DNA of 64,000 bases, from assembly GCA_027257055.1 (NCBI GenBank), contig JAPVLO010000874.1, positions 310,001-374,000 on the forward strand. Direction: 5' to 3'. The translations under genes and the position numbers were made by a program. Each line of letters begins with the position of its first letter. The stretch's first letter is position 1. The notes below the pieces were generated by a model, which ran no database searches, had not been told where the DNA came from, and saw only the letters and a program-made list of their open reading frames with translations. Shown here in pieces: positions 26,001 through 35,000 of the stretch. Source of the stretch: Cephalopachus bancanus. Lineage: Eukaryota; Chordata; Mammalia; Primates; Tarsiidae.

Positions 26001-29000
26001 TTGGGAGGCGGAGGAGAGAGGATTGTGTGAGGCCAGGGGTTCGAGACCAGTCTGGGCAATTTGGCGAGACCTCATCTCTACAATAAAAAAATTAGCCAGG
26101 TGTGGTGGCACACGCCTGTAGTTCCAGCTACTTGGAAGGCTGAGGCGGAAGGATCACCTGACCCATCAGGTCAAGGCTGTGGTGGCCGTGAGCGTGCCAC
26201 TGCATTCTAGCCTGAGCAACAGAGTAAGATTCCAACTCAAGAAAAAAAAGATGTGTAAATTAATAAAATGTACGCTTAGTATCATTAAACATGTAGTAGT
26301 TATCTGTCATTATTTGTTTTCTCAGTGGAGACCGTACTGAGGTATTGTCTCATGGAGTCCATGGAAGTTTTAGATCCTGAAAAGGGATTCACATAATTTA
26401 AAAAGTTGGGAATTTCTGCTCAAAGCCATTTTGAGATGGGAGAATTCACAACATAAGTCAGAGTGTAGTTATTAAGCGCTGCACATTTAAGAGACAATTC
26501 ATGGAGAGGGAGAGAGAATATCAAGAAAGATTAAGCTCCTGGTGTATGGCAGGCACTATAAGTCTCCCATTCATCCGTATCCTCATGGCCCGCCCTTAAA
26601 GGCTGCCACTGTTAACAATTCTGTGCGTACATTCCAGGAAAACCTATGTGTATATACATCTATTTTTTTATTTATTTTGAGTTGGAGTCTCACTTTGTCG
26701 CCCTGGCTGGAGTGCATTGGCACCCTCACAGCCATTACAGCCTCAACCTGCTAGGCTCAGGTGATCCTTCCACCTCAGCCTCCCAAGTAGCTGGAACTAC
26801 AGGCATGCACCACCACGCCTGGCTGATTTTTTAATTTATTGTAGAGATGAGGTCTTGCCAAGTTGCCCAGACTGGTCTCGAATCCGTGGGCTCAGGCAGT
26901 TCCCTCACCTTGGCCTCCCAAAGTGTTGGGATTGTAGGTGTGAGCCACCATGCCCAGCCAATTTTTTTTTTTCTTTTTGAGTTGGAGTCTCACTCTGTCG
27001 CCCAGACTGGAGTGCAGTGGCCGCTCCCGGCCACCGCAGCCTCGACCTGCTGGGCTCCGGCGATCCTTCCGCCTCAGCCTTCCAAGTAGCCGGAATTATA
27101 GGCATGTGCTACCACGCCCAGCTGATTTTTTGATTTATTGTAGAGATGAGGTCTCGCTGCCCAGGCGGGTCTCAAACCTGCGGGCTCAGGCAATCCACTC
27201 ACCTCAGCCTCCCAAAGGTGCGGGATTACAGGCTGAGCCACCGAGCCCGGCTCAGCCTATATTTTTTAAGTGTACTTTTTTTTTTATAGTGCCCTTATCT
27301 TCTAGAAATTTTGGTATGAATATTCATATATTTGCTTTTTAAAAAGATCTATATTATAGTAAAAGTTTGTTTAAAAAAGAAAAAGGTTTTTTCCTAAAGA
27401 ATGGAAAATAAAAATGTTCCATTTAGATTTTATTTCCACAGCTGACAGGGAAACTTTTTTCAGGGTGAAGAGGGAGAATACAGTGAAGAGGAAAACTCTA
27501 AAGTGGAGCTGAAATCAGAAGCTAATGATGCTGTTAATTCTTCAGCAAAAGAAGAGAAGGGAGAGGAAAAGCCTGAAATCAAAGGCACTGTGACTGGAGA
27601 GAGGCAAAGTGGGGATGGACAGGTCAGTACATAACCTAGTCCTGCATTTTGGGGCTGGAACAAGGGCTCTGATCTTGGAGGAGTAAGGAGCCCTTTATCT
27701 GTCCTCCAGGAGAGCACAGAGCCTGTAGAGAACAAAGTGGGTAAAAAGGGCCCTAAGCATTTGGATGATGATGAGGATCGCAAGAATCCAGCATATATAC
27801 CCCGGAAAGGGCTCTTCTTTGAGCATGATCTTCGAGGACAAACTCAGGAGGAGGAAGTCAGGTAACAGCCACTTGCATCTGCTGCAGTCTAACGTGTATT
27901 TAGTGTTTACTGTATGCTAGTCACTTTGCTAAGTGTTTTACCTGTATCACCTCATTTATTACTAACAAGAATATCTTAAGGTATTATTATTATTATACCT
28001 TTTGTTCAAATGAGGAAAGTGAGACTTAGGATGTTTGTTAACTCTTGGTGGTGCAGCTAGATTTTGGACCCAGGGTACTCTGTCTCGAGTCTGTCTTCTA
28101 ATCGTTACACCTTTGTCTTAGTCTGTGACTCAAGGCCTCTGAGATAGGAAGTACTTACATAAGCTGTCTTTTAGGAGAGAGGAGATGTTTCAGAGGTGCT
28201 AAATGGTTTGAAATGAGGTTCTCATTTCTCCTTCTATTGTGTCTGAGCCTAGCAGGCCCTGAGGTGCTATGACTCACTCCTTTGAGGAGCCCCGCTTTGT
28301 ATAATCTGTCTGGGAAGATGGGGAGACACATGAAGTTCCTGTTGTCTCCTTACCTGACCCCAATTGTTTCATGAACATCACTACTTGGTGGATCCTGCCA
28401 ACCTAAGATGCTTTTCTTTTGTTTTGTCCAGACCCAAGGGGCGTCAGCGAAAGCTCTGGAAGGATGAGGGTCGCTGGGAGCATGACAAGTTCCGGGAAGA
28501 TGAGCAGGCCCCAAAGTCCCGACAGGAGCTCATTGCTCTTTATGGTTATGACATCCGTTCAGCTCACAATCCTGATGACATCAAACCCCGACGAATCCGA
28601 AAACCTCGGTGAGGACATTTTAGAGCCTAAACTATTGGTATTTTTAGAAAGCACTCTGTTTTCTAAATAACTTTCCAGCCATAAGTGAATGGGTGAGGAA
28701 TATGGGACATCTCCCTGACTTTGCTTTATATCTTATTGATTGATTAAGTCCCAAGCTGAAGTGCAGTAGCACGATTATGATTCACTACAGCCTCAACCTC
28801 CTGGGATTAAGTGATCCTTCCGCCTCAACCTTGTGAGTAGCTGGGACTGACTACAGGCATGCACCACCATGCCCAGCTAATTTTTTTTTAACTTTTTTAT
28901 TCTTTTTTTGTAGCAGTCAGGTCTCACTACATTGCCCAGGCTTGTCTTGAAATTTTGGCCTCAGCCGGGCACTTTGGCTCACGTCTATAATCCCAGCACT

Positions 29001-32000
29001 TTGGGAGGCCAAGGTGAGAGGATTTCCTGAGCTTGCAGGTTCGAGATGAACCTGAGCAATTTGGCGAGACCTCATCTCTACAATAAATAAAAAATTAGCC
29101 TGGCATGGTAGCTAAAGAATTCTGGGCTCAGCTGGGCCCGGTGGCTCAGCCTGTAATCCCACGCTTTGGGAGGCTGAGGTGAGTGGATTGCCTGAGCCGG
29201 CGGGTTCGAGACCCGCCTGGGCAGCGAGACCTTATCTCTACAATAAATCAAAACATCATCTGGGCATGGTAGCGCATGCCTGTAATTCCAGCTACTTGGA
29301 AGGCTGAGGCGGAAGGATCGCTGGAGCCCAGTGGGTCGAGGCTGCGGTGGCCGGGAGTGGCCACTGCACTCCAGTCTGGGCGACAGAGTGAGACTCCAAC
29401 TCAAAAAAAAAAAAAAAAGAAAAAAAAAAAGAAAAATCCTGGGCTCAGGCAGTCCTTCCACCATGGCCTCCCTAAGTGCTGGGATTGCAGGCATGAGCCA
29501 CCATGTCCAGCCCATTTTCTTTCTTTCTTTTTTTTTTTTTTTTTTTTTTGAGTTGGAGTCTCACTCTGGCACCCAGACTAGAGTGCAGTGGCTGCTCCCG
29601 GCCACCGCAGCCTCGACCTGCTGGGCTCCGGCGATCCTTCCGCCTCAGCCTTCCGAGTAGCTGGAACTACAGGCATGCGCTACCACGCCCAGCTGATTTT
29701 TTGATTTATTGTAGAGATGAGGTCTTACTGCCCAGGTGGGTCTCGAACCCACGGGCTCAGACAATCCACTCACCTCAGCCTCCCAAAGGTGCAGGATTAC
29801 AGGCTTAGCCACCAAGCCTAGCTCTTTCTTTTTTTTTTTTCTTTGAGTTGGAGTCTCACTCCATCACCCATTCTGGAGTGTGATGCTCACAGCCAGCCCT
29901 GCCTCAACCTGCTGGACTCCAGCGATCCTTCCGCCTCAGCCTTCCAAGTAGCCGGAATTAAAAGTGTGCTACCATGCCCAGCTACTTTTTGATCTCTTGT
30001 AGAGACAAGGTCTCACCAAGTTGCCCGGGCTGATCTTGAACCCATGGGCTCAGGCAATCCACTGGCCTTGGCCTCCCAAAGTACTGGGATTACAGGCTGA
30101 CCACTGAGCCCAGCCCTATTTTCTTTTTTTTAACAGTTTCTCCATTACTTTTTTTTTCTTCCTAGATTTGAGAGTTCCCCACAAAGAGATCAAAACTGGA
30201 ATGGTGAGCGGCCAAGCAAGTCCCATCGTCACCAGGGTCCTGGGGGTACCCTACCACCAAGGACATTTATTAACAGGAATGCTGCAGGTACTGGCCGCAT
30301 GTCTGCACCTAGGAATTACTCCCGATCTGGGGGCTTCAAGGAAGGTCGTGCTGGTTTTAGGCCTGTGGAGGCTGGTGGGCAGCATGGTGGCCGGTCTGGT
30401 GAGACTGTTAAACATGAGACTGGTTACCGGTCACGACGCCTGGAGCAAACTCCTGTGCGGGATCCATCTCCAGAAGCAGATGCTCCAGTGCTTGGCAGTC
30501 CTGAGAAGGAAGAGGCAGCCTCAGAGACACCAGCTGCTGCTCCTGACACTGCACCGCCAGCCCCTGACAGGCCCATTGAGAAGAAATCCTATTCCCGGGC
30601 AAGAAGAACCCGAACTAAAGTTGGAGATGCAGTCAAGGTTGCAGAAGAGGTGCCCCCTCTACCTGAAGGGTCAACTCCAGCACCTCCAGTCCCAGAAGCC
30701 ACACCTCCTCCACCTACTAAGACTGGGAACTGGGAGACACCAGTGGATTCTGCTACGGGTGGACTTGAGCAAGACATGGCACAGCTAAATATAGCGGAAC
30801 AGAATTGGAGTCCAGGGCAGCCTTCTTTCCTGCAGCCGCGGGAGCTTCGAGGTAGGTATATTAAGGTTGGTGGCTAGTTTTTTTTCCACTTTGCATCGTC
30901 ATTAGAGGCATGGCACTTACTTCTCTCAGGAATGTGTGTCTGACAAATATCTACCTTCTGACTGGGAGTAAAAGATGGATTCATAGGTATATTCATCCAG
31001 CTCTCAGAGTAGTTTTATGTTATCTGAGACTATCATCCTACTACTTTGCCTGCTGATAACTAATCAGTCATCACTGAGCCTCCTGAGTCTAGAATCCTTT
31101 CCCACTCTCTATAGGAAAAGTGGGAGGAGCCAGTGTTCTTACTATTTGAGCTAATGGTTAAATGTTTGGAGGCAGTTTCTCTTAATTTCCCTAATTTTCT
31201 AGAGACAGATTGCTCAACAGAAATTTTTGTAATGATAGTGCTTTTGTGGAAATTTTGTGTGTTTTCTGGGGGTCTTTTTTTTTTTTTTTTTTTTTTTTTT
31301 TGAGTTGGAGTCTCACTCGGTCACCCAGATTGGAGTGCAGTGGCCGCTTCCGGCCACTGCAGCCTCGCCTTGCTGGGCTCCAGCGATCCTTCCACCTCAG
31401 CCTTCCAAGTAGCCGGAATTACAGGTATGTGCTACCATGCCCGGCTGATTTTTTTTATTTATTGTAGAGATGAGGTCTCGCTGCCCAGGCGGGTCTCGAA
31501 CCCGTGGGCTCAGGCAATCCACTCACCTCAGCCTCCCAAAGGCGCAGGATTACAGGCTGAGCCACCGAGCCCGGCTTGGGGTCTTTTTTTGTTTGTTTGT
31601 TTTTTTGAGTTGGAGTCTCACTCTGTCACCCAGGCTGGAGGGCAGTGGCACGCTCCCAGCCACCGCAGCCTCAACCTGCTGGGCTCCGGTGATCCTTCTG
31701 CCTCAATCTTCCAAGTAGCTGGAACTACAGGCGAGCGCTATTATGCCCGGCTAATTTTTGATTTATTGTGGAGATGAGGTCTTGCCAAGTTGCTCAGGCA
31801 ATCCACTCACCTCAGCCTCCCAAAGCGTGGGATTACAGGCTGAGCCACCGAGCCTGGCTTTTTATTTTTTGTTTTTTGAGTTGAAGTCTCACTCCGTCTC
31901 CCAGACTGGAGTGCAGTGGCCGCTCCCGACCACTGCAACCTCGAACTGCTGGGCTCTGGCGATCCTTCCGCCTCAGCCTTCTGAGTAACTGGAACTACAG

Positions 32001-35000
32001 GCAGGTGCTACCACGCCCGGCTGATTTTTTGATTTATTGTAGAGATGAGGTCTCACCCACCGGCTCAGGCAGTCCACTCACCTCAGCCTCCCAAAGTGCT
32101 AGAATTACAGGCTGAGCCACCGAGCCCGGCTCAGAATTTTTTTTAAGAGATGAGATTTCATTATGTTCACTGGCTGATCTTGAACTCCTGGGCTCAAGTG
32201 ATTCTCTTACCTTAGCCTCCTAAGTAGGTGGGATTACAGGTGTGTGCCACTATGTCTGGTTTATGGTGCTTTTTAGTACTTGAAATGTGGCCAGAATGAG
32301 GAATTGGACTTTGATTAAATCAAAACTTAAATGATCACATGTGGCTGTGGGTATTATACTGAACAACATGGCTTTAGAGAGTAGGTCCTACCTGCCACCC
32401 CTTTGGCCCATTCTGCTTTGTCATCCTCTGATCAGATAATAGATCAAATAGTCTTTCCTTAGTTTCTGGGAAAAAAAATTTTTTTTTTTCGAGTCGAAGT
32501 CTCACTCTGTTACCCTGGCTGGAATACAGTGGCACACTCAGGGACCCTGCAGCCTCAACCTGCTGGGCTCAGGTGATCCTCCTGCTTCAGCCTTCCAAAT
32601 AGCTGTAACTACAGGCATGTGCCACCATGCCCAGCTAATTTTTCTTGATTTATTGTAGAAATGAGGTCTCACCAAGTTGCCCAGACTGGTCTCGAACCCC
32701 TGGGCTCAGGCAATCCTCTTACCTCAGCCTCCCAAAGTGTTGGGATTATAGGTGTGAGCCATGGTGCCTGGCCTAGTTTCTGACATCCTACTTAAAGATT
32801 GGAAATCTTCACTTGGAATTTCAGTACTCTTCTCTGGTATGGGTGGGTTTTTCTTTTAGTTGTTGTTTTTTTTTGAGTTGGAGTTTCACTCTGTCGCCCA
32901 GACTGGAGTGCAATGGCCGCTCCCAGCCACCGCAGCCTCGACCTGCTGGCGTCTGGCGATCCTTCCACCTCAGCCTTCCAAGTAGCTAGAACTACAGGCG
33001 TGCGCTACCATGCCCGGCTAATTTTTTTTTATTTTATTTTTTTATTGTAGAGATGAGGTCTCACCAAGTTGCCCAGGCGGGTCTTGAACCCGCAGGCTCA
33101 GGCAATCCACTCACCTCAGCCTCCCAAAGGCGCGGGATTATAGGCTGAGCCACTGAGCCCGGCTTTTGGTTGGTTTTTGAATACCAGATACCACAATAGC
33201 CTAAACTGAACCTGGAGTTGATCTCTGGATAGAGGAGTATACCTTCTTACCAATATCTCATTACTACTGGAATACAGTCTCTAGAAAATTCCTTCTTGAG
33301 TCATTTTTTAATTTAATTATTTTATTTTATTTTATTTTATTTATTTATTTTTTTTTTGAGTTGAAGTCTCACTCTGTCACCCAGACTGGAGTGCAGTGGC
33401 CGCTCCCAGCCACCGCAGCCTCGACCTGCTGGGCTCCGGCGATCCTTCCGCCTCAGCCTTCCAAGTAGCCAGAATTACAGGCATGTGCTACCACGCCCAG
33501 CTGATTTTTTTGATTTATTGTAGAGATGAGGTCTCGCTGCCCAGGCGGGTCTCGAACCCACGGCCTCAGGCAATCCACTCACCTCAGCCTCCCAAAGGCT
33601 ATTTTATTTATTTTTAGTTGGAGTCTCTCTCTTGTCACCCAGGCTGGAGTGCAGTGGCATGCTCATGGCCACCGCAGCCTCGACCTGCTGGGCTTAGGTG
33701 ATCCTTCACCTCAGCCTTCCAGGTAGCTGGAACTTCAGACACATGCCACCATGGCCAGCTAGTTTTTGTGATTTATTATAGAAATGAGTTCTCACCAAAT
33801 TGCCCATGCTGGGCTCAGGCAGTCCTCTCACCTCAGCCTCCCAAAGTGTGGGGATTACAGACTGAGCCACCGCGTCCGGCCATCTTGAGTCATTTTTAGC
33901 CAAATGGGGCTCTCTTAAACTTCCAGCCTAGACCTCTGTGACTAGGATACAGTCAAACAGGTTTACAGAACTTTGCTCCTCTGTCCAGCTTTACTCAGAA
34001 ACTCTTGGGCTGAGACTTTTCAATATGTGGAACAATGTAATGTAATAATTACAATCTCCAGGGTTTCAATGCAAGGATGTATTTGGTAGGGAAAATGTGG
34101 ACTTGAGTTTCTTCACTGAAGTCATTTTTTTGACATTCAGGGACTTTATTGCTATATTAAAATGACAGGCAGTGGGGGCAAATTTCCAAATGCTAGTGTT
34201 GACAGGAAGCAGAGAGTTTAAAAAGAATTTTGTTACTTTAAAAGAAGTAATCTATTCCCTCTGTTGAGTCTTTTACGTGTCATTTTCTTGCTGGCATTTT
34301 ATGTCTTGCTCTACAGCAGTGATTTTTTTTTTTTTTTGGTGTATTACAGGTATGCCCAACCATATACACATGGGAGCAGGACCTCCGCCTCAGTTTAACC
34401 GGATGGAAGAAATGGTACAAAAAGGGAAAAGGGAGAGATGAGGGAAAGGGCTGTATGTTACAGCTTGCTCACTATGTAGACCAAGATAAGGTCTTGAAGT
34501 CAGTTTTCTCGTTGATCACCCATGTTTCTTTTAATTTGGGTCTTAGAAATGTAAGGAAGAAGATTTAGGCTCAAATCTTGATGTTTTTTCATTGATTCTT
34601 TTTTTTTAATTCACTTTGCAAATACTAAACGCCTGTAATGTACCCAGTGCTTTGGCATCTAAAGGAGGGTAGGACCTGATATGAGAGCCCCTGGAAGTCT
34701 CTTTGTTCAAGCCTCTCTCTCTCTTTTTTTTTTTGAGTTGGAGTCTCACTCTGTCGCTCAGACTGGAGTGCAGTGGCCGCTCCCGGCCACCGCAACCTCG
34801 ACCTGCTGGACTCCGGCGTTCCTTCCGCCTCAGCCTTCCAAGTAGCTGGAACTACAGGCGCGCACTCCCACTCCCAGCTAATTTTTTGATTTATTGTAGA
34901 GATGAGGTCTCACCAAGTTGCCCAGGCGGGTCTTGAACCTGTAGGCTCAGGCAATCCACTCACCTCAGCCTCCCAAGGTGTGGGATTACAGGCTGAGCCA

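Larger units (their letters stand above)
15114..27463 (+). other. CASC3 intron 3, 12.35 kb, packed with SINEs
   Basis: Donor GTGAGT at 15114, acceptor TTTTTTCAG ending 27463. About twenty Alu copies, several nested, plus two Tigger-type DNA transposon remnants fill much of it. Stretches without a recognised repeat are about 18045-18640, 20155-20915, 22010-22350, 22630-23085, 25510-25985 and 26250-26665. I saw no exon in them. Confidence 0.85.
28735..29515 (-). mobile_element. Outer AluJ split by sense Alus
   Basis: The outer antisense AluJ occupies about 28735-28963 and 29437-29515. The inner insertions duplicate TCCTGGGCTCA-like text. Confidence 0.8.

Noticed and set aside
29276..29808. Many 60-145 codon frames with [14 protein letters not shown] or [14 protein letters not shown]
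   Set aside because: These are sense or antisense Alu translations, not genes.
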